Assembly (NCBI GenBank): GCA_040507895.1
Contig: JBEVNX010000069.1
Location: 1 to 19,063, forward strand
Reading direction: 5' to 3'
From: JBEVNX01 sp040507895
GTDB lineage: Bacteria; Desulfobacterota; Binatia; JACPRU01
DNA: 19,063 nucleotides
The notes under the pieces were generated by a model that was given only the letters and a program-made list of their open reading frames with translations, was not told the DNA's origin and did no database searches. The translations under genes were made by a program, and so were the position numbers. Every line of letters begins with the position of its first letter. Position 1 is the first letter of the stretch. Positions 6,784 to 15,600 of the stretch are shown one piece after another.

Positions 6784-8169
6784 TCAATTCCTCGGCGGGC
6801 TCGCTGCGCTGGCGACCCGCAGATCGCTCGGCGCCGAAGCGAGCTGCCGCATCGCAGTCTCGCTCACCCGCGAGAACTCGCGCATGTAGCGCGCAGGGAG
6901 CGGCGGGGAAGCGACCGTCAGCTTCGCGGTCATCGGATTGACGTAGATGCCGTTCCTCCACATTGCGAAGTGGAGGTGCGGACCGGTCGCCAGACCGCTG
7001 GCACCGACGCGACCGATCATCTGCCCCACCTGGATCCGCGAGCCGACGCGCACGCCGCTGGCGATTGCTTGTAGGTGGGAATAGCACGACTCGATGCCCT
7101 CGTCGTGGTCGATCTTGATGTGACGGCCCGAGCCGCCCTTCCAGCCCGCATATTCCACGCGCCCCGAGGCGATCGCACGCACCGGTGTTCCCATTGGGGC
7201 CGCGAAGTCCACGCCGAGGTGCGGACGATTGACGCCGAGCAGCGGATGGAACCGCGACGAGGTGAACTGCGAGGTGATGCGTGTGAACTCCAACGGATAG
7301 CGCAGGAAAGACCGCCCGAACGATCGCCCCTCCGGGGTGTAGTAGCCCCCGCCGTCGTCGTCCGCTTCGAAGTACACCGCGGCCCAACGCTTGCTGCCGA
7401 CGACGATCTCCGCGGCGAGCACGCGACCACCTTGGATCTTGCCGTCGACGTCATGCTGCTCTTCGTAGACGACCCGGAACGTATCTCCGGCCTGCAGGTC
7501 CGTGGAGAAGTCGATCTCCCATCCGAACACGTCGACCATCGCGGAGATCACCGAATCCGGAACTCCGCGGCGCGTCGCCGCGGCATAGAGGCTCGACTCG
7601 ATCGTGCCGCTGACGGCGCGGACATCGACCATCCTAGGCAGCCGCTCCACCTGCGCGGTGATGTCGTCGCCAGCCTCGCGCATGACGAGCGTCGATTCAG
7701 GCGTAAGCTCGTACTGCAACCCGGCGAGTCGGTCCGTGCCGCTCGGCACCAGGAACGTGAAGCGACGACCGGGCTGAAGTCGCCCCAGGCTGACGTGACG
7801 GCGGGTCGTCTCCGACCAGCGCGTGACCTCCGAGGCGCTGATCCCGACTCGGCGCAAGATCCCTCCGAGTGTGTCGCCCGTCCGCACGACCTCTTGGACC
7901 TCGCGGAACTCGGTGACGGCGGGGGCCGCCTCGAACGACTCAGACTCTTGAGGCGAGGGCGGCGGCACCCGTACGGCCGCGGCGGCGATCTCTCGCTTCA
8001 GCTTCTCGAGGACCAGGCGGTTGTCGATCTGAAAGCGGCTCGACGAGTCCGCAGATTTGACCGTAACCAAGGTCAGCGCGAGCAACCCGAAGGGTACGAA
8101 GAGAAGGCTCGCTCGAAACGCCGAGGGGCGCACTCGCTCGGACCGAGCGATTCTCCACCTGCTCCGCAT
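6784..8169 (-). CDS. Membrane-anchored M23 family murein endopeptidase (MepM-like)
   Basis: This 461-residue protein has a basic N-terminus and one membrane segment (about residues 18-37, RASLLFVPFGLLALTLVTV), so the rest is periplasmic. A LysM/OapA-like region follows (about 88-140, VVRTGDTLGGILRRVGIS), a middle domain (about 180-290), and a C-terminal M23 (LytM) peptidase domain (about 295-415). The zinc site is complete: H317 and D321 in RPHLGVDFAAP, H365 in CYSHL, and H398-x-H400 in GPHLHF. Gram-negative MepM-type proteins cleave peptide crosslinks in peptidoglycan so that the wall can expand. The ATG at 8169 directly precedes the basic and membrane segment. A longer frame to 8289 adds a Cys-containing stretch unlike the family. 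It is divergent from mltG, another wall hydrolase. Confidence 0.94.
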   Translation of the reverse strand: MRSRWRIARSERVRPSAFRASLLFVPFGLLALTLVTVKSADSSSRFQIDNRLVLEKLKREIAAAAVRVPPPSPQESESFEAAPAVTEFREVQEVVRTGDTLGGILRRVGISASEVTRWSETTRRHVSLGRLQPGRRFTFLVPSGTDRLAGLQYELTPESTLVMREAGDDITAQVERLPRMVDVRAVSGTIESSLYAAATRRGVPDSVISAMVDVFGWEIDFSTDLQAGDTFRVVYEEQHDVDGKIQGGRVLAAEIVVGSKRWAAVYFEADDDGGGYYTPEGRSFGRSFLRYPLEFTRITSQFTSSRFHPLLGVNRPHLGVDFAAPMGTPVRAIASGRVEYAGWKGGSGRHIKIDHDEGIESCYSHLQAIASGVRVGSRIQVGQMIGRVGASGLATGPHLHFAMWRNGIYVNPMTAKLTVASPPLPARYMREFSRVSETAMRQLASAPSDLRVASAASPPRN

Positions 8170-8332
8170 GACGGACCCAGCTCTCGGGCTTCGAAACGTC
8201 GGCGCAGGTGTGCCACACGGGCATATTTTGTCAAGGAGAAAAGTCGCCACTTGCCTGATCTTTTGGTCCGACTGGTGACCCGCCAGCACGCGTTGCGAGC
8301 CCCTCGGGCGGGTGTTAGTTCTCGACGGGCGG
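8170..8332. other. Divergent intergenic region between the M23 peptidase and mltG
   Basis: This 163-base gap must hold the promoters of two divergent wall-remodelling genes. A TTGACA-like -35 box lies on the minus strand (8234 to 8229) within a locally AT-richer stretch, but no good -10 box follows at the usual spacing. No clear binding site for ribosomes is seen before either start. Confidence 0.4.
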
Positions 8333-9349
8333 ATGAAGCGCGCCCTGTTTGTGGTCTTTGCGGTGTTGGCCCTCGGAGGCTTCGGGGCGCGCTACGTTTT
8401 TCAGATCTTGCTGAATCGCCCCGGCCCTCCGCTCGCTGCGCCCATACGCATCGACGTCGCGGCCGGCGAGCCGTTCCGAACCACCGCCACCAAGCTCGAG
8501 GAAGCGGGCTTGGTGCCGAGCGCCCGCGCGCTCGTGCTGTGGGCGCGGCTCGAGGCCATCGATCGCCAGATCCAACAAGGAGCCTACCAATTCAGCAGCC
8601 CGCTCACGCCGATCGCACTCGTCGAGAAAATGCGCTCGGGCGAGGCGATGATCATCCACGTGCTGCTCCCCGAGGGGGCCACTGCGCGCGATCTCGCTCT
8701 GACCCTCGAGCACAACGGGTTCGGTCCGGCACCGAGGTTTCTCGCTCTGGCTCGCGACGGCGCCTTCGCGCGCTCGCTCCGCGTGCCCGCGGACGGCCTC
8801 GAGGGCTATCTCTACCCGGACACCTACTTCTTCTCGCCGCTCGACAGCGCGCAGAAGATCCTCGGCATGTTCGTCGCCCGCTTCCATCAGGTGTTCACAC
8901 CCGACCTCGAAGCCGAGGCGTGGAAGGCCGGGTTCACGGTGCATCAGATCGTGACGCTCGCCTCGGTGATCGAGAAGGAAACCGGGCGCGAAGAGGAGCG
9001 GCCGCTGGTCTCGGCGGTGTTCCGCAATCGCCTGCGGCAGGGCATGCCTCTGCAGGCCGATCCGACCGTCATCTACGGCATCGAGAACTTCGACGGCAAC
9101 CTCACTCGCAGAGACCTCGAAACCCCCACGCCGTACAACACCTATACCGCTCCGGGATTGCCGGCAGGGCCGATCGGGAATCCCGGGCGCTCGGCGTTGT
9201 TGGCTGCGCTTCGGCCCGCCGACGTGCCGTACCTCTACTTCGTCGCCCGCGACGACGGATCACACGAGTTCAACTCTAGCCTCGCCGAGCACAATCGCGC
9301 CGTGAACCGCTACCAGCGTTCGCGCCATGCGCGGGCGCAGGCGGGTTGA
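8333..9349 (+). CDS. mltG: Endolytic murein transglycosylase MltG (YceG family)
   Basis: This 338-residue protein has an N-terminal membrane segment (about residues 4-27) and a periplasmic YceG domain. Family marks are the LysM-like N-terminal part (IRIDVAAGEPFRTTATKLEEAGLV), EGYLYPDTYFF (157-167), TLASVIEKETGREEERPLVS with the catalytic Glu at 214, VFRNRL, MPLQADPTVIYG, the PYNTY motif, and GLPAGPIGNPG. MltG cuts nascent glycan strands and is thought to set glycan length by ending polymerisation. The ATG at 8333 precedes a basic, then hydrophobic start; a GTG at 8312 would add seven residues. In many bacteria mltG precedes tmk/holB, but here it heads a MoxR/VWA operon, its TGA overlapping the next start (TTGA, 9346-9349). 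Confidence 0.96.
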   Translation: MKRALFVVFAVLALGGFGARYVFQILLNRPGPPLAAPIRIDVAAGEPFRTTATKLEEAGLVPSARALVLWARLEAIDRQIQQGAYQFSSPLTPIALVEKMRSGEAMIIHVLLPEGATARDLALTLEHNGFGPAPRFLALARDGAFARSLRVPADGLEGYLYPDTYFFSPLDSAQKILGMFVARFHQVFTPDLEAEAWKAGFTVHQIVTLASVIEKETGREEERPLVSAVFRNRLRQGMPLQADPTVIYGIENFDGNLTRRDLETPTPYNTYTAPGLPAGPIGNPGRSALLAALRPADVPYLYFVARDDGSHEFNSSLAEHNRAVNRYQRSRHARAQAG

Positions 9350-10770
9350 ACAAGGACGTGCATCCGACGGATCCGTACCGCCTCATCGAGGAGACCGCGG
9401 CGCGCTGGCGCCGGCAGCGCCTGCGGGATGCCTGCTGGCCGGCGTTGCCGCCGGCCCTAGCGCTGCTCGCTGCGGGCTGGCTGGGAGTCTTGCCAGTCGA
9501 GCTCGCCGCCGCAGGGATCGTCGCCTTCGGGCTGCTCGGCGTTCACCTCAAGGGCATCGAGCTCTCCCCTACGAGCGCGGCGCGATTCCTCGATGGCGCG
9601 CTGCGGGCCAAAGACCGTTTCCTCACCTTGGCCACGGCTCGGCCCGATGAAAGCTTGATTCCCGTGGTTGCCGCCGAGGCCGCGACGCTCGCCGCCGCGC
9701 CGCCGCAGATGCCGCCGAGAAACAGGCGTCTGCTGCTGACGAGCTTCGTCCTGTCGATCCTCGCGTTTCTGATGCTCTACTCGCTACCGCAATTGCCGTC
9801 GCTGGCCGCGACGGAGGGGAGCGATCTCGAACGCATCGCCGGGGAACTCGCGAAGGCGGGAGACGCGTCGCTGGCTTCGACGCTCCGCGACGTCGCGCGC
9901 GCGCTTCGCGAATCGGGACGGTCCAACGAAGAAAAGCTCGAGAAGATCGCCGAAGCCCTGCAGAAGATCGAGCAGACGGAACGGAAGGGCGGACAAGGAA
10001 ACGTGGGCGGCTCGGCAGGCGGCGGTGAGGGTAACCGCGGGCAAGGCAAGCAGGAGGCCAGCGGCGAGAAGGACAAGGGCCAGGGAGCCGGCGATCGATC
10101 GAGCGGCGGGGGCTCGCAAGGTGGAGCGGGCGACGCAGGAGCGGCGCGCGAACAAGCCAAGCAGGAGCTCGGCAAGTTGGCCGGGCAATTGTCGACCGAG
10201 TCGGGCCAGGCGAAGGGACGACAACAGAGCCAAGAGAAGCCGAACGCCCAATCGACCGGAGGGGGCATAAAGGGCCCGGAGAGCGACGCCCACGAGCGGA
10301 AACAGTCCGAGCGGGACGGCACGGCGAATCAGCCGGGGAAAAGCCCGAACGCGTCCGGCGGCAACGAAAGGTCGGGGGGCAACCAGGGAGCGGCACAGGC
10401 TCAACGCGGAGAGCAGGACCGGCAGCAAGGCCAGTCGGGCAGCGCGAGCCAGGGCGGCGCCGGAGCTGGAACCGATGGCTCGGGCCAGCGCTCGACGCCG
10501 CAGAACGACACCAAGCCGGCGGAGCGATTCTACAAGCCGGGCGAAGGCACTGACGGCCGGATCGTCGACGGCCAATACGTTCGTGTACGAGTGCCGGACG
10601 AGGATGGCCAGCTTCCCGGCACCGAGATTGTCGCCAAGCCCGGGGACGCCACCCCGCTGACACCCTACGGCAATGCGCCGCTACCGCCGACTGGCGCGCC
10701 CGGGGAAGTCGCGGCGGACCAACCCGTGCCGCTCGAGTATCGCCCGGCACTCAAAGGAAGATCACCGTGA
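9346..10770 (+). CDS. Membrane protein with long Gly/Gln/Ser-rich region, in MoxR operon
   Basis: This 474-residue protein is of a type seen upstream of moxR genes but has no assigned function that I can name with confidence. It has a cytoplasmic-looking N-terminus (YRLIEETAARWRRQRLRD), a hydrophobic pair (about residues 31-68), a third membrane segment (128-150), an amphipathic helical stretch (158-213), then about 180 residues of low-complexity Gly/Gln/Ser/Glu/Lys sequence (214-395). The C-terminal 80 residues look ordered again: ERFYKPGEGTDGRIVDGQYV, then VAKPGDATPLTPYGNAPLPP and VPLEYRPAL. The low-complexity part is probably disordered and could sit outside the membrane. The start is uncertain: TTG 9346 overlaps the mltG stop, while GTG 9358 would remove four residues. 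MoxR follows after 16 bases. Confidence 0.8.
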   Translation: MNKDVHPTDPYRLIEETAARWRRQRLRDACWPALPPALALLAAGWLGVLPVELAAAGIVAFGLLGVHLKGIELSPTSAARFLDGALRAKDRFLTLATARPDESLIPVVAAEAATLAAAPPQMPPRNRRLLLTSFVLSILAFLMLYSLPQLPSLAATEGSDLERIAGELAKAGDASLASTLRDVARALRESGRSNEEKLEKIAEALQKIEQTERKGGQGNVGGSAGGGEGNRGQGKQEASGEKDKGQGAGDRSSGGGSQGGAGDAGAAREQAKQELGKLAGQLSTESGQAKGRQQSQEKPNAQSTGGGIKGPESDAHERKQSERDGTANQPGKSPNASGGNERSGGNQGAAQAQRGEQDRQQGQSGSASQGGAGAGTDGSGQRSTPQNDTKPAERFYKPGEGTDGRIVDGQYVRVRVPDEDGQLPGTEIVAKPGDATPLTPYGNAPLPPTGAPGEVAADQPVPLEYRPALKGRSP

Positions 10771-10777
10771 CGGAGGA
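10771..10777 (+). promoter_or_regulatory. Ribosome binding site of the moxR gene
   Basis: CGGAGGA lies nine bases before ATG 10787 and decides the moxR start against the upstream in-frame codons, which fall inside the preceding gene. Confidence 0.75.
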
Positions 10778-10786
10778 TGCGACCCG

Positions 10787-11794
10787 ATGAGCGAACCCCC
10801 AGGCGCAGACCTGCAGCGCATCGCCGCCTTCCGCGAGCGCTTCGACGCCGTCGAGCAGCAGGTTCACCGAATGATCGTCGGCCACCGAGCGGTGCTCCGC
10901 AAGGTACTTGCGGCTTTCTTCGCGGGCGGCCACGTGCTGCTCGAGGGGGTGCCCGGGCTCGGCAAAACATTGATCGTGCGCTCGGTGAGCGCGGCGCTCG
11001 GCCTCTCGTTCAAGCGCATCCAGTTCACCCCCGACCTCATGCCCTCCGACATCATCGGCGCGCAGATCCTCACCGAGACCGAAGCCGGCCGCCAGTTCCA
11101 GTTCCGCGCCGGGCCGATCTTCGCGCACATCGTGCTCGCCGACGAGATCAATCGTGCTTCGCCAAAGACGCAATCGGCCGTGCTCGAAGCCATGGAGGAG
11201 CGACAGGTGACGGCCTTCGGCGAGACCTATCCGCTGCTCGAACCGTTCTTCGTCCTCGCCACGCAGAATCCGATCGAGCTCGAAGGCACCTATCCACTTC
11301 CCGAAGCGCAGCTTGATCGCTTTCTCTTCAAGCTGCTCGTCGAGCAGCCAAACGCCGATGAGCTGAACCAGATCCTCGATCGGACGACCACCGAGCACCG
11401 CCCGGGTGTCGAGACGGTATTCGCGGGTGATGCGGGACGAGAGGCGATCGTGGACATGAGCCGCCTCGTGCGTCAAGTCGTGATCGCGCCGCCGATGCAG
11501 CAGTTCATCGTCGGCCTCATCGGCGCCGCAACGCCCAACGGCACGGGGTCTATCGCTGCCGTGCGCAACTATGTCCGCTTCGGACCGAGCCCGCGCGCAG
11601 CGCAGGCGGTCGTGCTCGGCGCCAAGGTGAACGCGCTCCTCGACGGCCGCGCGCACGTCAGCCTCGAGGACATCACGGACGTCGTGCTGCCGGCGCTTCG
11701 TCACCGCCTGATCCTCAACTTCCAAGCCGAAGCCGACAACGTCACCGCCGACAGCCTCGTCGTCGAGGTGATGCGCAGCTTGCGCAAGCCGTGA
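10787..11794 (+). CDS. MoxR-family AAA+ ATPase
   Basis: This 335-residue AAA+ protein has the MoxR layout. Walker A is GVPGLGKT (residues 54-61), followed by KRIQFTPDLMPSDIIGAQ, Walker B IVLADEINRA (D119, E120), the SPKTQSAVLEAMEERQVT stretch, sensor 1 ATQNPIELEGTYPLPEAQLDRF, and a C-terminal lid domain with the sensor 2 region. MoxR ATPases are cytoplasmic, probably ring-forming, and act as chaperones for VWA-domain or metal-containing partners encoded alongside. The partners here are likely the DUF58 protein and the giant VWA protein directly downstream. The stop overlaps the DUF58 start (GTGA, 11791-11794). Confidence 0.96.
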   Translation: MSEPPGADLQRIAAFRERFDAVEQQVHRMIVGHRAVLRKVLAAFFAGGHVLLEGVPGLGKTLIVRSVSAALGLSFKRIQFTPDLMPSDIIGAQILTETEAGRQFQFRAGPIFAHIVLADEINRASPKTQSAVLEAMEERQVTAFGETYPLLEPFFVLATQNPIELEGTYPLPEAQLDRFLFKLLVEQPNADELNQILDRTTTEHRPGVETVFAGDAGREAIVDMSRLVRQVVIAPPMQQFIVGLIGAATPNGTGSIAAVRNYVRFGPSPRAAQAVVLGAKVNALLDGRAHVSLEDITDVVLPALRHRLILNFQAEADNVTADSLVVEVMRSLRKP

Positions 11795-12675
11795 CGCCGT
11801 TTTCGCAAGCGTTCCTCGATCGGCTCGAGACTCTGCGGCTTCGCGCGCGGCGGCGCTTCCTCGGCCGGCGCAAGGGTACGCATCTCTCGTCGCGGCGCGG
11901 CACCAGCCTCGAGTTCGCCGACTACCGAAGCTACGCGCTCGGCGACGACCCCAGGACGGTGGACTGGGGCTTGTACGCCCGCACCGACCGCCTCTACGTC
12001 AAGGTCTTCCACGAGGAGGAAGACCTCTTCTCCTATCTACTCGTCGACGGCAGCGGGTCGATGGCGCATCCCGAGGCCGACCGCAAATACGACTCGGCCT
12101 GCGCGCTCGCTCTCGCTCTTTGCTACGTCGTGCTGTCCTCGGGGGACTCGGTGCGCCTGCATCGCCTGCGAGGCGATCGCGCGGAGGCCACGGCGTTCTA
12201 CTACGGCCGGCGGCGCATGCTCGAAGCCCGGGAGTTCCTCGAACGCGAGCCGCCGGGAGGGCCGCTGCGATTGAAAGCCGCCCTGGCGCCGCACCTGACC
12301 GGTCTGCGCCGACCCGGCAAGGGGATCCTGATCTCCGATCTCTTGTTCCCGCTCGCCGAGTTCCAGGCCGGCATCAACTTGATGCGCGCCGCACGGCTCG
12401 ATCTGCTGGTGATCCAGACGCTCGGGCGTGAGGAGCTCTCTCCCGGGGCGACCGGTGTGGAACGTCTGGTCGACGCCGAGAGCGGCGACGAGACCGACGT
12501 CCGGTTCGACGAGCGCATGCGGGCCCTTTATCTCGCCAACCTCGCCCGCCACCGCCGAGAGTTGCGGAGCTTCTGCCACCGCTCGGGCGTGCAGTTCGCG
12601 TTCTACGACACCTCGACGGACCTCGAGGATTTCGTGCTGACCGAGCTACCGGCTCTCGGACTCCTGCGCGAATGA
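11791..12675 (+). CDS. DUF58 domain protein (MoxR partner, VWA-like)
   Basis: This 294-residue protein carries the DUF58 core GTSLEFADYRSYALGDDPRTVDW and YVKVFHEEEDL (about residues 38-79), then a VWA-like fold with the metal-site motif DGSGS (D86, S88, S90). It has no membrane segment, so it is probably cytoplasmic or peripheral. DUF58 proteins nearly always sit between moxR and batA-type genes and are taken as adaptor or client proteins of the ATPase. The GTG start overlaps the moxR stop by four bases and the end overlaps the next start (ATGA, 12672-12675), which suggests translational coupling and fixed stoichiometry. Confidence 0.94.
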   Translation: MTPFSQAFLDRLETLRLRARRRFLGRRKGTHLSSRRGTSLEFADYRSYALGDDPRTVDWGLYARTDRLYVKVFHEEEDLFSYLLVDGSGSMAHPEADRKYDSACALALALCYVVLSSGDSVRLHRLRGDRAEATAFYYGRRRMLEAREFLEREPPGGPLRLKAALAPHLTGLRRPGKGILISDLLFPLAEFQAGINLMRAARLDLLVIQTLGREELSPGATGVERLVDAESGDETDVRFDERMRALYLANLARHRRELRSFCHRSGVQFAFYDTSTDLEDFVLTELPALGLLRE

Positions 12676-15600
12676 CGCCCCTCATCGAGTTGGCGAACCC
12701 GGCGGGCCTTTGGTGGCTCGCCGTCGTACCGCTGCTGCTCGTCCCCTATTGGCTCCGCCAACGACCGCGCCGGCGCCTGGTGCCTGCACTCTTTCTCTTC
12801 TTTGGCGCCGAACCGGCGCGGCGACTGCGCCTCGGCGGCCGCCTGCGGCTGCGGCCGCTCATCGTGCTCCAGCTCCTACTGCTGCTCGCGGTCGTCGGCG
12901 CGCTCTGCCGCCCCGCGTGGCGCGCCACGGAGGTTCGCGCGGCGCTCGTCCTCGACAATTCGGCGAGCCTTCGAGCCGTGGACTCAGGGCAGACGCGCTT
13001 CGCCGCCGCGGTCGGCGCCGCGCGCGACGAAGTCTCGCGCCATCCGGCCACGTCGTGGGACCTCTTCCTGCTCTCTCCGACCCCTCACGAGGTGGGCACG
13101 AACCTCTCGGCAAGCGCGACGCTTGCCCGACTCAACGAGCTTGACGTCGGCGAATGCCCGCACCCGGACGAGTCACAGCTGCGATCGCTTCTCGAGCGGC
13201 TCGAACGTGACCGCTACGCGGGCGTCTTCGTCTTCACCGACCTGCTGGGGAGCTCCAACCCCGGGATCTCGGTCACGACCGTCGGCAGCCCGCAGCCCAA
13301 TTTGGCGATCACGGATCTGACGGTCGTCCCCGCCCCTGTCGCGTCGAGCGCGGCGTCGTTGAACGTCGTGGTCGACAACTTGTCGCCTCGGCCGGCGAGC
13401 GTGCCGATCCGCGTGCTCGGCGAGCGCGGCGAGCAGCTCCGTAGCGGCACGCTCGAGGTCGGAGCGCACGGCTCGGCGGCATTTGCGACCGAAGCCCCGG
13501 CCGCTGGCGTTCTCACGGCACACATCGACGGCAAGGATGCGCTGGCGTTCGACGACGAGGCCTCGATCCGCATGGGTCTCGGCGGAGAGCGGAGCCTGCT
13601 CCTCGTCGCGAACGATGCGGGCGGTTTGGACGCACTGCAGAAGCTCCTCGGCTTCCGCCTCGAGGTGGTGCCTCCGGCGCAGTATCGACCCGAGCTCGCC
13701 CGCGGCCGGGATCTCGTGATCTTCCATCTGTCGGCGCCGAGCGAGCCGGCGATGAGCTCCGCGCTGTATCTGCTGCCGCCGCCCACACCCTTCCTGCCGG
13801 GTGCGGTCACGAAGGCCGATGCGCCCTCGATCGCGTTCCCACTGCAGACGCATCCGATCGCCCGATACCTGAATCCCGCTGCGCTGCGGCCGCGCCGGCT
13901 CCTCACTCTCGCCGGCCTGCCGGGCTGGCAGCCGCTCGCAGTCGCCGACGGTGGACCCGTGATCCTCGAGCACCTCGGATCCCCGCGGGCGATCGTCAGC
14001 GGGATGGACTTGCTGCCCTATCTCGGAGAACGAAATCGCCCGGTGTCGATCCTCACCCTGAACGTGCTGTCCTGGCTTCTGCGCGGCGCGGCGGATGGGG
14101 GCCGCGGTAGCGAACGGCAATGTGTACCAATCGGCCGAGCCGAATCGGATCTCGAGCATCCTCGATCCTTGCCGTTGTCTTCGAACGGGTCTGTGGCAGC
14201 AGAGCTGCGCGAGCGACTGCATCCGCTGTGGTCCGCGCTGACGCTCGCCGCCCTCGCCCTCCTCGCTCTCGAAGCCTGGTTCCATCGCGGGCGCGCGCGG
14301 GTCGCATGGGCGCTGCGCGCCCTGACCGCGGCACTGATCATCGGCGCCTGGCTCGATCCGATGCGCGCGATCGCGGGCGTGGCGCCTCCGCCGCTCGCCC
14401 TCCTCGACGTCTCGAAGAGCCTGCTCGAAGAGACCCGCACGCGCGCGATCGCCTCGCTCGGCTTGTCACCGACAGCGCCGATCCTCGCGTTCGCCGGTCG
14501 CCCGGTGGCCACGACGGTCGATCGCTTGGCAAGCGCCGTCGCGAAAGCCGAAGTCGGAGCTACCGACCTCGAGGCTGCGCTGCTGAACGCCGTCGACGAC
14601 GCGCCGCAGGGCGGCGCGATCCTCTTGGTGAGCGACGGTTGGGAGACACACGGAGACGCGACGAAGGCGCTCGAAGCCATCCAGAAGCGCGGCTTACGAG
14701 TGTTCCCTATTGCGGCGGCGCAATCGCTCGGCAACGACGTCGCGATCACGTCGCTGTCACTGCCGGCGCAAAGCGCATCCGGGAGCGCCGCTCGTGCCGA
14801 AGTCTTGCTGCGCAGCGACAACCGGGACGCGGTGCGGGCTCGCATCACCGTTCGGCAGGGCTCGAAAGTGCTGGTCCGTGAAGTGACGAGGATCCCCCCG
14901 GGCGACAGCGCCTTCGGGCGGACCGTGCTGCTCGGTGGGGAGGGCCTGAGCGAGTTCACCGCGGAGTTGCAGCCCCTCGATCCCGCCACGGACGCGGATC
15001 GGAGCAACGATGTCGCCAAGGCGTGGGTCGCGATCGGTGGCGGCAAGCGGGTGCTACTCCTCGGGCACGAGAGACGCGACAACCGCGAGCTCGAGCACAC
15101 GCTTTCGGCGCGTGGCTTTCGCGTCACGTCCGTCGGGCGCGCCGACGGCGAGGCGGCCCCCGAGCCGTCGCGGTTCGCCGCGGTGGTCCTGAACGACCTG
15201 CCGCTTTCCGATTTGCCACCTGGTTACGCCGACCAGCTCCGTGAAAGCGCCCGCGGCGGAGGCGCGCTCGCCATGGTGGGCGGACCGCGGAGCTTCGGGC
15301 TCGGCGGCTACCGGGGATCCGCGGTGGAAGAGGCGTTGCCGGTGCGCATGAAGGAGCGCCAGCGCGAAGAGCCGGGCAACGTCGTGGCGCTCGTCATCGA
15401 CAAGTCGGGCAGCATGCGCGAGGAGTCGCGCATCCTCTACGCGCGGGAGGCAGCCCGCCAGCTCGTCGATCACCTGAAGGATCACGACCGTATCACCGTG
15501 ATCGGCTTCGATCGCGAAGCGTTCACCATCGTTCCTCTCGCAGAGGTCGGCGAGATTCGTGCCGAATTCGACGAGCGCATCGACCGGCTCAAGCCCTCGG

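Noticed and set aside
6749..7387. Upstream extension of the glycerophosphodiesterase frame
   Set aside because: It overlaps the M23 peptidase gene on the same strand in another frame; GDPD homology begins just after ATG 6748.
8206..8234. Sigma-70 promoter for the M23 gene from the minus-strand TTGACA
   Set aside because: The hexamer at the right spacing is ACACCT, which barely matches a -10 box, so only the -35-like half is present.
7075..9279. 734-codon plus-strand open frame
   Set aside because: It runs antisense to the M23 peptidase and then out of frame through mltG; composition is Arg-rich and protein-unlike. A GC-rich genome yields such long spurious frames.
9985..10530. Tandem DNA repeats in the Gly/Gln-rich coding region
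   Set aside because: The composition is low-complexity but I could not find an exact repeating unit; it reads as a disordered protein segment, not a repeat array.
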